64,000 bases of DNA. Source: Rhodobacteraceae bacterium bin131. Lineage in GTDB: Bacteria > Pseudomonadota > Alphaproteobacteria > Rhodobacterales > Rhodobacteraceae. Position numbers and translations under genes: made by a program. Positions 53,816-62,632 of this stretch are shown here, piece after piece. Location of the stretch: the NCBI GenBank assembly GCA_002239085.1, contig MPNP01000004.1, positions 1-64,000 on the forward strand, given 5' to 3'. Under the pieces are notes generated by a model. The model saw nothing but the letters and a program-made list of their open reading frames with translations, did not search any database and had not been told where the DNA came from. Each line of letters begins with the position of its first letter. The stretch's first letter is position 1.

Positions 53816-55153
53816 TTAAAATATCTCCTTTATATGTTTATGGGGAATAACTGTTTCTCCATAAGGAACATTAATTCCGCCATACCGCCTTAATCGAATA
53901 TTAGCCTGTTCGGCATGACCAACAAACCCTTCTAATAAACTTAGCCTAGCACAATATTGGCCAATGAAAGTGGCGGCCTCATCGCTAGTAACCTTTTGAT
54001 AACTATGGGTTTTGAGGAATTTTCCAACCCAAAGTCCACCAGTATAACGTCCAGCACCTTTAGTTGGCAAGGTATGATTTGTCCCAATAACCTTGTCGCC
54101 ATTGGCAACATTCGTGCGCGGGCCAAGGAATAATGCCCCGTATGAAGTCATATGGTCTAAAAACCAATCGTCTCTGTCAGTCATAACTTGTACGTGTTCG
54201 GATGCGATCTCATTGGCGACTACAAGCATTTCATCATAGGTGTTACAAACGATGATTTCGCCGTAATCATTCCAACTTTTTGAAGCAAAGTGTGCCGTTG
54301 GTAGTAAGGTTAATAGTCTCTCTATTTCTTGCATTGTTTGTTGTGCGAGTTTGGTACTATTGGTTACCAATACAGCGGGGGAGTTGACCCCATGCTCTGC
54401 CTGACCAAGCAAATCTGTCGCACATAATTCGGCATCAACAGTTTCATCGGCGATCACCATCGTTTCTGTAGGGCCGGCAAACAAATCAATGCCGACGTCA
54501 CCAAATACTTGGCGCTTTGCCTCAGCAACAAAAGCATTGCCGGGTCCAACGATCATGTCAACCTTAGTAAAGCTCTCGGTTCCGTAAGCAAGCATTCCGA
54601 TCGCCTGGATTCCCCCAACGATGTAAATTTCATCACCTCCCCCGAAGTGGATTGCGGCAATCACTGCGGGGTTTAGTTTTCCTTGAATAGGTGGTGTTGT
54701 AACGGCAATTCTTGGGACCTGAGCAACTTTGGCCGTAACAACCGACATGTGAGCCGATGCTACCATTGGGTATTTGCCCCCGGGCACATAACACCCAACA
54801 GACTGAATGGGGATATTTTTATGCCCCAAAATGACCCCCTTAATGGGCTCAACCTCAAGATCAACCATTGAATCTCTTTGTGCTTGAGCAAAGTCACGAA
54901 TTTGCTTCTGGGCAAACTTGATATCATCAATAGCTTGCGAAGAAAGCTGATTGATCAACGACTGAATATCACCGTCCCTAAGCCGAAAAGATTTGGGTTC
55001 ATAATGATCAAGGTCTTTTGAGTATTGTCTAATCGCCGAATCACCGTTTAGCTTTATTTCTTCAAGCATAGTGGTGACCAGTTGCGAGACCCGTCTATCT
55101 TCACTGGATTTCTGCAGGTTTGTTTTCCCTCGTTTTAAGTATTCAATTCCCAC
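53816..55153 (-). CDS. Histidinol-dehydrogenase-family enzyme, HpsN-like
   Basis: A 445-residue zinc- and NAD-dependent four-electron dehydrogenase. The zinc ligands of HisD are kept: Gln251, His254 (LLGQAEHG), Asp353 and His413, and the catalytic Glu319-His320 pair is in ASEHVQVMT. Segments such as GPTETMVIADET, CATDLLGQAEHG, 'NHTLPTKGAGRYTGGLWVGK' (in part TLPTKGAGRYTGGLWV) and GHAEQANIRLRRYGG are those of the HpsN branch, (R)-2,3-dihydroxypropane-1-sulfonate 3-dehydrogenase, not of biosynthetic HisD. Start GTG 55153 has a strong GGGAGG site. The operon context supports catabolism. The exact substrate is not proved; other short polyols or their sulfonates remain possible. Confidence 0.85.
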   Translation of the reverse strand: MGIEYLKRGKTNLQKSSEDRRVSQLVTTMLEEIKLNGDSAIRQYSKDLDHYEPKSFRLRDGDIQSLINQLSSQAIDDIKFAQKQIRDFAQAQRDSMVDLEVEPIKGVILGHKNIPIQSVGCYVPGGKYPMVASAHMSVVTAKVAQVPRIAVTTPPIQGKLNPAVIAAIHFGGGDEIYIVGGIQAIGMLAYGTESFTKVDMIVGPGNAFVAEAKRQVFGDVGIDLFAGPTETMVIADETVDAELCATDLLGQAEHGVNSPAVLVTNSTKLAQQTMQEIERLLTLLPTAHFASKSWNDYGEIIVCNTYDEMLVVANEIASEHVQVMTDRDDWFLDHMTSYGALFLGPRTNVANGDKVIGTNHTLPTKGAGRYTGGLWVGKFLKTHSYQKVTSDEAATFIGQYCARLSLLEGFVGHAEQANIRLRRYGGINVPYGETVIPHKHIKEIF

Positions 55154-55247
55154 AATTCAATTCCTCCCGTTAATTGTGTAATTTTGCTACCCCTCACGAG
55201 GCACATCCTTGGCAATCATTGAGCGGTTGCCTCTTGCATCGCTTGCA

Positions 55248-56405
55248 TTACCCTTTCACTGCACCAGTTGTCAGTCCACTGATAAGATGTCGCTGGAAAA
55301 TCATAACTAACATAAACAGTGGAGCCGTAATCGAAACGGCCGCAGCCACAGCCTCTACCTGATCAGTCGTGGTCGTTTCCCGATTGAAATAACTTGTGAT
55401 AGCTGGAACCATGGTCTGATTTTGGCTATCAAGTAAGAGAGAGGTAACTAAATAATCGTTATATGCAAGTAAGAAACTAAATAAACCTGTCGTAATTACA
55501 CCGGGCCACATTACTGGCATAATAACCCACCAAAAGGCTTTGAGATGTGTACACCCATCGACACGTGCTGCTTCATCAAGCTCTGATGGAATATTTTGAA
55601 AAAATGCCCGCAGCATCCAAATGGTAAATGGTTGATTGATTGATACTAATACGGCAATGACTGCGAGAGGTTGACCGTAAAGAGTCGGTGCACTCTGGCC
55701 GAGTAAAGGTTCTAATATTTCTGCCGAGTTAATAAACACGGGCATGTAGCCAGAAACCAAAACAGAGTGGGGCAGGGCACGAAAAATTAAAGCCGCAATT
55801 AAAATCCAAAAAGCTAAGTTTGATCCCGAACGGGCTAATGCATAGCCGGCCAGAGTTCCTACGGTAAGCGAAATGACAACAACACCTGAGGTCACAATAA
55901 GGGAATTATTGAAGTTGCGATAAAACGCATTCTCAATCCAGACGGAATAGTAATGTTCCATGGTAAACCCGATGAGCGGTTTACCAAAAACGCCAGCCTT
56001 TTGATTAACGAACTGTAAAACGTTTATCAGGACTATCCCCAATATTACGATGCACGTCAATACGACAATGAAATTCCCAATAGCATAAAATAGATTCTCC
56101 CCACTAAAAGGTGAGTTGACTTTTGCTATGTGCCGAATTTTTTTGAATGAAAATCTTGCAATAGCATAGATGAAAACACCTCCACAAACGAGGTCGATAA
56201 TTGACAACCCTTTACCACTTGCTCGAGTTTCAGGACCAAAAATTACACTGAAGGGATTTGAAGAAAATGAGTCAATGGGCTCTTTGAAACTCATGACCGC
56301 TATCCAGAAGATTGGAAAGGCAGCAATAACGCACCAGCAGGTGATAAAACTGATCACTCCCACTTTTAATATGAAAGGCAATTCCAGGGCTTTTGGGGCG
56401 GCCAT
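55248..56405 (-). CDS. CUT1 importer permease (MalG-like) with extra N-terminal segment
   Basis: A 385-residue permease, about 100 residues longer than usual MalG. After the first membrane segment there is an insertion with two more hydrophobic stretches ('IIDLVCGGVFIYAIARF' and 'IGNFIVVLTCIVILGIVLI') before the normal core. The core has the coupling motif 'ELDEAARVDGCTHLKAFWWVIMP' (EAARVDG). It overlaps the MalF-like gene by one base (TAATG). The insertion may contact the equally enlarged loop of the partner permease. Confidence 0.9.
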   Translation of the reverse strand: MAAPKALELPFILKVGVISFITCWCVIAAFPIFWIAVMSFKEPIDSFSSNPFSVIFGPETRASGKGLSIIDLVCGGVFIYAIARFSFKKIRHIAKVNSPFSGENLFYAIGNFIVVLTCIVILGIVLINVLQFVNQKAGVFGKPLIGFTMEHYYSVWIENAFYRNFNNSLIVTSGVVVISLTVGTLAGYALARSGSNLAFWILIAALIFRALPHSVLVSGYMPVFINSAEILEPLLGQSAPTLYGQPLAVIAVLVSINQPFTIWMLRAFFQNIPSELDEAARVDGCTHLKAFWWVIMPVMWPGVITTGLFSFLLAYNDYLVTSLLLDSQNQTMVPAITSYFNRETTTTDQVEAVAAAVSITAPLFMLVMIFQRHLISGLTTGAVKG

Positions 56406-57421
56406 TATAACACTCTTGCCTTATGATCTCGCCAAGTCTTATGAAGAAGCGGGGCTAAGATGATAACAATACCCACCATTGTCAGCATTGAGTTCGCTGA
56501 AGCACGTTCTACCGAACGTGTTCCGGATTGATCAAGCGTAAGAAAATCGTAAGTCAGCCATTGGAGTGAGATGACATGCGACTGTGATGAAAAACCAACG
56601 ATTTCCTCAAACACCCGATAACTATCCATGAGATGGATAAGTGAAATAAATACGATGAGTGGCATCAAATGGGGAATGATAACATAACGGAGCCGTTCAA
56701 AACGATTTGCCCCATCAATAATGGCACTCTCAAGTGTATCTTTGTTAAGGGTCTGCAAGCCTGCATAAAATACGACAAAGGCAAATGGGGCAACGTGCCA
56801 AACGCGATAAAACATCATCATTAATTCTAATGTCCATGCTTGAGCGAACATGGCAATATCGCGATCTAACCACCATTCCAACAAGGCCGTGAGGATCCCA
56901 TCGCCAATAAACAACCATTTAATTGATAAAGCTCCAATAACTGGGGTGATGATAAACGGGAGAAGAGAAACAAAAATGATTTGCCCTTTAATTGATTTAG
57001 CTAGATTGTTGACTGCAAGAGCGAGCAGCATCCCCAAACCAACGGCAAGTGGTAATGTAAATAGTGTAAATACAAGGGTAAATCTTAAGGCCTTCCAAAA
57101 GTCAATAGCCATTAATGACGACCAACTGAAATCTTGAAATGCCTCATTCAGCTTCAAGATACTTTTATAAGTGTCCCATCCCACGAATTTGGTCTGAGTT
57201 ATGACTTTTCCATCCGCATCCTTGACCGGTTCAGCAACCAGTTCAATAACGCAATTTATAGTGCCAAATCCAGGCGTACATGTTTCGACTTCAACATTTT
57301 CATAAATTGTTGAAGTGGTAAAAAAGCTTTGTGTAAATACGCTGACGAGGGGGAAGGCGATAAACACCACCATCAACAGCATTGATGGGGCGATAAAGCC
57401 CAAAAACACCCTAAATTTCAC
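56405..57421 (-). CDS. CUT1 importer permease (MalF-like)
   Basis: A 338-residue permease with GTG start at 57421. It has six core membrane segments and a periplasmic insertion of about 50 residues after the first one, with two Cys residues ('ETCTPGFGTINCVIE') that may form a disulfide. The coupling region is 'LESAIIDGANRFERLRYVIIP' (SAIIDGA). It pairs with the next permease, coupled by TAATG. The gene follows the binding-protein gene by 61 bases. Confidence 0.9.
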   Translation of the reverse strand: MKFRVFLGFIAPSMLLMVVFIAFPLVSVFTQSFFTTSTIYENVEVETCTPGFGTINCVIELVAEPVKDADGKVITQTKFVGWDTYKSILKLNEAFQDFSWSSLMAIDFWKALRFTLVFTLFTLPLAVGLGMLLALAVNNLAKSIKGQIIFVSLLPFIITPVIGALSIKWLFIGDGILTALLEWWLDRDIAMFAQAWTLELMMMFYRVWHVAPFAFVVFYAGLQTLNKDTLESAIIDGANRFERLRYVIIPHLMPLIVFISLIHLMDSYRVFEEIVGFSSQSHVISLQWLTYDFLTLDQSGTRSVERASANSMLTMVGIVIILAPLLHKTWRDHKARVL

Positions 57422-57482
57422 CCTTTTTGTCCTGATCTATTATTTCCGGAGGTCAGTCAGACCTCCAGAAACATAGTGTTGA

Positions 57483-58691
57483 TTATTGGACCAAGCCTTC
57501 TTCGCGGGCGGCAACAAGATATTCTGCTTCAATGTCGGCGAGAGTTGCTGCCGCATCTTTTTCACCGGTAATAAAGGCCGCCAGCCCATTGCCAAGAGCG
57601 CCAAGCATGATCCCCGTTGGAACGCTAGCGGGATAAGGTAACGCGCCATTAGCTGCTGTGTTGGCTGCCCCCATGGAGTAGCGGTCGGCGACATATCCAT
57701 CGATTAACCAAATGGCATCAGAATTATTTGCTTGAACCATTTCGGTATCAATTCCTTCCATCGCCACTTGGAACGCTGCTTCTGCTTCAGCATCGGATAT
57801 ATTTTTGGCTATTACTATCCCATCCCACCATAATGACGATGATGGTCGGACTGAGCCACTTGCCGCAGAGGCCATTATCACTTTCCCAACAACGGTGCTT
57901 TCATCAGGATTATCCATTGCCCCCGCTCGTGAGGCCCAGAGATTAGCCATTGCAATTTTTCCCTGTTGAAACTGCTGTTGAACATAGGTCGAATCAGAAG
58001 TTAGGATTTCTGGATCCATATATTCTTTCAGTTTTGCCATGAGCTCTAAAACCGCAATTCCAGTTGAATTATTGATGGCCGGCGTATTATCAGCATTGAT
58101 AAGAGTCCCCCCTTCACCAAGGAAATAATCAATAAATGACAAACCAATATCAAAGCCCGGTTTCCAAGTGGCTCCCAATGGATAATCAACAAGTCCAGAT
58201 TGTTGAATAGCTTCAGCTGCAGCGAGCACATCATCATAGGTTGCAGGTTCGGAAATTCCAAGACCATCAAGAATGTCTTTGCGATACATTAGGTGCTTTG
58301 CATTAACCATCATGGCTATAGCCATGACTTTGCCGTCCTTTTTGATTAATTGTGCTTCGGAAAGCTGCGAACCGTATTGTTTGACCAAGTCATCCAGGGG
58401 TCTGATGAGTCCATTATTCAACAATGGAACCAATGAAGATCCTGCAACTCCGCCAATGTGGTATAACGATGGATTTGCTGAAAATGCTTCAACATGTTTT
58501 TGGTTAAACTCTTGATCAAGCACTGCTTGAAAATTGCCACATTCAGCCATGGCATTAGTCACTGATTTCCACGCTTGAAAGGCCGCCGAAAACGACTTGA
58601 TTTCTGTTTGATTATCGTAGGCACAAGCTGCCCACAAGGATGTCGGCATCAACCATATCGATACCACTAATCCGATCACAATTTTTTTCAT
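57483..58691 (-). CDS. CUT1 extracellular solute-binding protein
   Basis: A 402-residue periplasmic binding protein from ATG 58691, chosen because of a perfect GGAGGAG site four bases upstream; a reading from 58718 would add nine residues ahead of the signal peptide. The signal peptide is MKKIVIGLVVSIWLMPTSLW, cleaved after WAA. The mature protein is a family-1 binding fold with 'MYRKDILDGLGISEPATYDDVLAAAE' in part (KDILDGLGISEPATYDDV). Cys at the mature N-terminus and near residue 60 may form a disulfide. The ligand is unknown; the neighbouring enzymes suggest a small polyhydroxylated compound. Confidence 0.9.
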   Translation of the reverse strand: MKKIVIGLVVSIWLMPTSLWAACAYDNQTEIKSFSAAFQAWKSVTNAMAECGNFQAVLDQEFNQKHVEAFSANPSLYHIGGVAGSSLVPLLNNGLIRPLDDLVKQYGSQLSEAQLIKKDGKVMAIAMMVNAKHLMYRKDILDGLGISEPATYDDVLAAAEAIQQSGLVDYPLGATWKPGFDIGLSFIDYFLGEGGTLINADNTPAINNSTGIAVLELMAKLKEYMDPEILTSDSTYVQQQFQQGKIAMANLWASRAGAMDNPDESTVVGKVIMASAASGSVRPSSSLWWDGIVIAKNISDAEAEAAFQVAMEGIDTEMVQANNSDAIWLIDGYVADRYSMGAANTAANGALPYPASVPTGIMLGALGNGLAAFITGEKDAAATLADIEAEYLVAAREEGLVQ

Positions 58692-58761
58692 AATACTCCT
58701 CCGTGTTGTCTCATCCATTCAGGTGAGATTGTTGATGACCATGTGGTCATTAATCTAGTCG

Positions 58762-59814
58762 CTAAGCACTAGACATTAAATTCCCAGTTGTTTGATCAAA
58801 CAATTGGCAAATATGTGGTGGTACGGCAATGGATATAGTATCCCCTATTGCCGTTCGAAAATCTTTGTTGGCCTTCACAGATATCAAAGCATCACCGATA
58901 AGTACGGTCGTCAAAGTTGCATCACCGAGAAGTTCGACTGAATAGGCTGGAGCACAAATCTCACCGGGTCCATCAACAATTGTCGCGTCTTCGGCGCGAA
59001 AACCCAGAACGACATCGCCATCGGGAAAATTCATATCTGGAATATTGACTCCTTCAGCTTGAAATATTTGGTCGGTAATTTTTCCTTTGACAAGATTCAT
59101 GGCCGGTGAGCCAATAAATCCGGCAACAAACGTATTTGCTGGATGATCATAAATTTCCGCTGGAGTTCCCACTTGTTGGATCACCCCCTGGTTCATGACC
59201 ACGACACGGTCTGCAAGGGTCATTGCTTCCACCTGATCATGGGTTACATAAACGGTAGTTACTTGCAGTTCATAGCTGAGATTTTTGATTTGAGCGCGGG
59301 TTGAAACACGAAGTTTAGCATCCAGGTTCGACAGTGGTTCATCCATTAAAAATACATTCGGTTCCCGAACAATTGCCCGAGCTAATGCGACCCGCTGTCT
59401 TTGTCCTCCCGATAGCTCAGCGGGTTTACGGTGCATAAACTCCTGCAATTCTACCATTGCAGCCGCATGATTAACGCGGTCAGCATGCGATTTAGGATCG
59501 ACCTTTCGCACTTTGAGCGGGAACCGAATGTTCTCGTATACATTCATATTTGGATATAAGCCATAGGACTGAAACACCATGGCTACATCGCGATCCTTCG
59601 GATCAAGATCATTTACGATGGTATCATCAATAACAATTTCTCCCTCAGTTACCTCCTCCAATCCTGCGATCATTCGCATAGTAGTGGTTTTCCCACATCC
59701 TGAGGGTCCCAGCAACACCAAAAATTCGCGATCGGGAATTGTTAAATTGAAATTAGCAACACCGACAAAATTCCCCCATTTTTTAGTTACATTTCGGAGT
59801 TCAATTGATGCCAT
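58762..59814 (-). CDS. CUT1 importer ATPase (MalK/UgpC-like)
   Basis: The first gene of the ten-gene operon: a 350-residue ABC ATPase from ATG 59814 (GTG 59820 also possible). Walker A is GPSGCGKTT, signature LSGGQRQR, Walker B VFLMDEPLSNLD, with a C-terminal TOBE-type domain ('VLGFRAEDATI'). It is a standard single, homodimeric ATPase, in contrast to the two ATPases of the importer at 33-39 kb. A LacI-type palindrome and a TATAAT box lie about 40-75 bases upstream. Confidence 0.93.
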   Translation of the reverse strand: MASIELRNVTKKWGNFVGVANFNLTIPDREFLVLLGPSGCGKTTTMRMIAGLEEVTEGEIVIDDTIVNDLDPKDRDVAMVFQSYGLYPNMNVYENIRFPLKVRKVDPKSHADRVNHAAAMVELQEFMHRKPAELSGGQRQRVALARAIVREPNVFLMDEPLSNLDAKLRVSTRAQIKNLSYELQVTTVYVTHDQVEAMTLADRVVVMNQGVIQQVGTPAEIYDHPANTFVAGFIGSPAMNLVKGKITDQIFQAEGVNIPDMNFPDGDVVLGFRAEDATIVDGPGEICAPAYSVELLGDATLTTVLIGDALISVKANKDFRTAIGDTISIAVPPHICQLFDQTTGNLMSSA

Positions 59815-59855
59815 TGCCACACCACAAAAAGACCATTCGATTATTCAAAAATGAA

Positions 59856-59886
59856 ATTTTGCATACGATTGCAAAATACTATTATA
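59856..59886 (-). promoter_or_regulatory. Promoter and LacI-type operator of the ten-gene operon
   Basis: ATTTTGCATAC/GATTGCAAAAT (59856-59877) is a 22-bp palindrome centred on CG with two mismatched pairs, the classical form of LacI/GalR-family operators. Immediately upstream on the minus strand is TATAAT (59881-59886), a good -10 box; a TTGATA further upstream is a -35 candidate at a short 14-base spacing. The palindrome would cover the transcription start, so binding would block the operon, whose own product includes a LacI regulator. Confidence 0.72.
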
Positions 59887-60900
59887 ACTTTCCAAGCAAT
59901 TATCAAGGAATAATTTTCAACTGTACCCTTAAATTACTGAGCTTATATTGTGTCTTCCCGTAAATACAAAAAGAATGCATAAACCCCATGCAATACAGGG
60001 TTTTGATTTGTTACCATCGCTCACAAGATTAGTTAAAAATTGTTTTATGCCATAAAAAGTCCCTTTTGGACGCCAATGCAACAGTTCTTTGAGTGACGAA
60101 CATGAGGCAAACGGCTCCTTTACAACATACATGGTGATAAGGTGATTGAGACCATTATGTTGGACTATAAATTTCGTGCTGATATTATGGCTTGGCTCAA
60201 GGGTCTTCAACATCTGTATACCCATACGTCTGTGCGGGAGCGCCTGACCAGCAGGATAAACATTTGTTAATTTTCTCTTTGGTATATACAATATAATGAA
60301 ATCAGTTGGAATTCATGCGTAAGGAAAATTTTCATGAAGACGGCCTTGATATGATGGTTCCTGTTTCCTAGAGAAAAACCACCCAACCCGCATCACTATA
60401 CTCACATTTCAAACCCTGAAGATAACCATTCCGCCGGTAGGAAGAAACAATCGCCAATGCTGACCCGCTGGATTTCGGCATTTTGTTGAGTGAATAGATA
60501 TAGATATCCCGTAGATAGAGCGTCAATCAGGATGATAGGGTAGAGTCAATCCGTGTGGGTTGTGGAAACTTCAATCAAGGAAGAGCAAGAGGTAATTCTT
60601 ACCACGGTTATGAATGAGGTTAACGCCAAAGCGACTGGGCAAAAGCAGACCAGAACAAAACTGGGACATTGCTTCTTCGCGCTCTACTCAATCAGTTGCT
60701 GGTCTAATTGAGTTGGGTCAAGTTGTCTTCTTGGTGGCAATCTTATCCAATTTTTCAAAGCCACGTTTATTGGGCTAGGGCTTGCGGAAGCGAAAAATCA
60801 TGAAGTGTATCTTTGCCACCCGTTGGTCCAGCGATTACAATTAACTTTACCCTAATATTTTCTGTAATTTTGCCGCTAGAGCCAAATATAATTTAAGCGG
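59887..60900. other. Gene-free stretch with possible decayed sequence
   Basis: About 1 kb without a gene I can support. A 120-codon minus-strand ORF at 59929-60291 has no recognisable domain, and the region 60540-60850 has coding-like fragments broken by stops on the plus strand. These may be relics. No RNA gene was recognised. Confidence 0.4.
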
Positions 60901-61737
60901 CTATATTCGCCAGTTTAGAAATAAATGCTCGGCTAAACTGATCAAACCACTGACGCACACACCTAGAACGGATAAAATAACAACACCTGCAAATAACCGT
61001 TCAAGATCATAAAGTGAACCCGCTTCAAGCACATAGGCCCCAACTCCAAATTCTGCCCCTAACATCTCAGCTGCAACCAAGAGGATAATAGCGATTGCTA
61101 AGCTGATACGAAGTCCAGATAAAATACCTGGTAAGGCACCAGGTAAAACTATCTTCCAAACGATTGAGAGCCAAGTAAGATTAAAACTCTGCCCCATGCG
61201 AATGAGGGTGCGGTCCACATTATCAACGGCCCCATAGGTGGCGACTACCATCGGAGTAAATGACCCCAAGGCAATCAAAGCATATTTAGAACCTTCGCCG
61301 ATCCCAAACCAAATAACAAATAGCGGTAATAATGCGATTTTGGGGATTGGAAAAATAGCTGCAACAACTGGAATGAGCCCGGAACGAACATACGAAAACA
61401 AGCCAATGAATACTCCGACACCGATCCCGAAAAACACCCCAAGAAATGAACCAATGAAAAGTCGGCTCATTGATGGTCCTAAATGTTTAAATAGAAGTTC
61501 AGTTCTGTATAGGTCACCAAATGTTTGTAGAACATCGGAGGGATGAGGCAATGTTAAGGATGAAATCCACCCCATTCGGGTTCCGATCTCCGCTACGGCG
61601 ATAATGAGTATAAATACAGTGACCCCAAACCACCGGTATGATTCAGGCTTAAAGCCACCGCCTCGAAAATTAACCGCACTGACGGATTTTTTTTCAGGTT
61701 TGGAGTAATTCTGCTTCTGCTGCACGAGCTTCTTCAC
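60901..61737 (-). CDS. SsuC/TauC-like ABC permease
   Basis: A 278-residue inner-membrane permease of the nitrate/sulfonate/taurine/pyrimidine-precursor class, with six membrane segments. 'GFLGVFFGIGVGVFIGL', here as FLGVFFGIGVGVFIGLF, and 'PKIALLPLFVIWFGIGEGSKYALI' (PKIALLPLFVIWFGIGEGSK) are the typical core, followed by a coupling loop 'SFNLTWLSIVWKIVLPGALPGILSGLRI' (VLPGALPGILSGLR). GTG start at 61737 overlaps the ATPase gene by 44 bases, with a long basic N-terminus. It is the last gene of a three-gene importer operon. Confidence 0.9.
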   Translation of the reverse strand: MKKLVQQKQNYSKPEKKSVSAVNFRGGGFKPESYRWFGVTVFILIIAVAEIGTRMGWISSLTLPHPSDVLQTFGDLYRTELLFKHLGPSMSRLFIGSFLGVFFGIGVGVFIGLFSYVRSGLIPVVAAIFPIPKIALLPLFVIWFGIGEGSKYALIALGSFTPMVVATYGAVDNVDRTLIRMGQSFNLTWLSIVWKIVLPGALPGILSGLRISLAIAIILLVAAEMLGAEFGVGAYVLEAGSLYDLERLFAGVVILSVLGVCVSGLISLAEHLFLNWRI

Positions 61738-62461
61738 TCATCAATTGCCATAATTTTTTTGCGAATACTTCTAAATCAGGATCTCCAAATTCTCGCTCGG
61801 AAAGCTTCTTGTTGATAGTAATTATTTCCCTTATGCGACCGGGATTTCGTGATAAAACGACTACCTGATGCCCCATTCGAACGGCCTCGGTGAGATTATG
61901 TGTAACATAAACCGCGGTGAATGAATCACGGTCCCAAAGATTAATCAAATCCTCAATGAGGAGTTCATGTGTTTGACTGTCTAAAGCGGATAATGGTTCA
62001 TCCATTAACATCACTGCTGGATTAACGGCTAAAGCGCGTGCAATGGCGACTCGTTGCTTCATCCCGCCTGACAGCTGTTTGGGTAATGCATTGGCAAAAT
62101 CCGATAGTTTGGTACGCCTCAATACGTCAGCAATGATTTCTTTTGATTGATGCCGATTAATCCTATGATCTTCAAGAACAAGAGACAAATTTCCGGCAAC
62201 TGTACGCCAAGGAAGAAGAGCAAAATCTTGAAAAATGTATGTGAGTGGGTTAAGACACCCTTCTGGGGGCTCGCCGATTTTTAAAACAGCTCCTTTTGCC
62301 GGCTCCTCAAGTCCCCCGATAAGGCGGAGTAAAGTTGATTTACCACATCCTGAAGGGCCAATAATACTCGTTATCTTTCCATGCGGAACATCAAGTGAGA
62401 TATCATCTAATACCTGTAAATCGTCATAATTGTGGTGAATATTTTCGAGACGTATATCCAT
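61694..62461 (-). CDS. SsuB/TauB-like ABC ATPase
   Basis: A 255-residue ATPase: Walker A GPSGCGKST, signature LSGGMKQR, Walker B VMLMDEPLSALD, and 'IFQDFALLPWRTV' of the Q-loop, which with Leu-Leu-Pro-Trp is the usual signature of the SsuB/TauB/NrtD/ThiZ group. The 3' end overlaps the permease gene by 44 bases. No desulfonating or dioxygenase enzyme is near, so the ligand is open (taurine, alkanesulfonate, pyrimidine or another). Confidence 0.92.
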   Translation of the reverse strand: MDIRLENIHHNYDDLQVLDDISLDVPHGKITSIIGPSGCGKSTLLRLIGGLEEPAKGAVLKIGEPPEGCLNPLTYIFQDFALLPWRTVAGNLSLVLEDHRINRHQSKEIIADVLRRTKLSDFANALPKQLSGGMKQRVAIARALAVNPAVMLMDEPLSALDSQTHELLIEDLINLWDRDSFTAVYVTHNLTEAVRMGHQVVVLSRNPGRIREIITINKKLSEREFGDPDLEVFAKKLWQLMSEEARAAEAELLQT

Positions 62462-62632
62462 ACTTGTTTGATTTAATTAGGCCAATTTGTCACAGTTGAC
62501 TAAAGTGTCTATGTATGCATGGGCAACGCCAAGTAAAGGCTATTCATAGAATGTGCTTAATGGTATTGTGAGCTCGTTAGGTAAAATTATTCCTGTTTGA
62601 TTAAAAAATGGTAAAAACAGCTGGCTTCGTAC

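Noticed and set aside
53816..55153. Calling this gene hisD of histidine biosynthesis
   Set aside because: Catabolic operon context and HpsN-type sequence segments argue against the biosynthetic enzyme.
59929..60291. 120-codon minus-strand ORF
   Set aside because: No recognisable domain, no clear ribosome site, and surrounded by stop-rich sequence.
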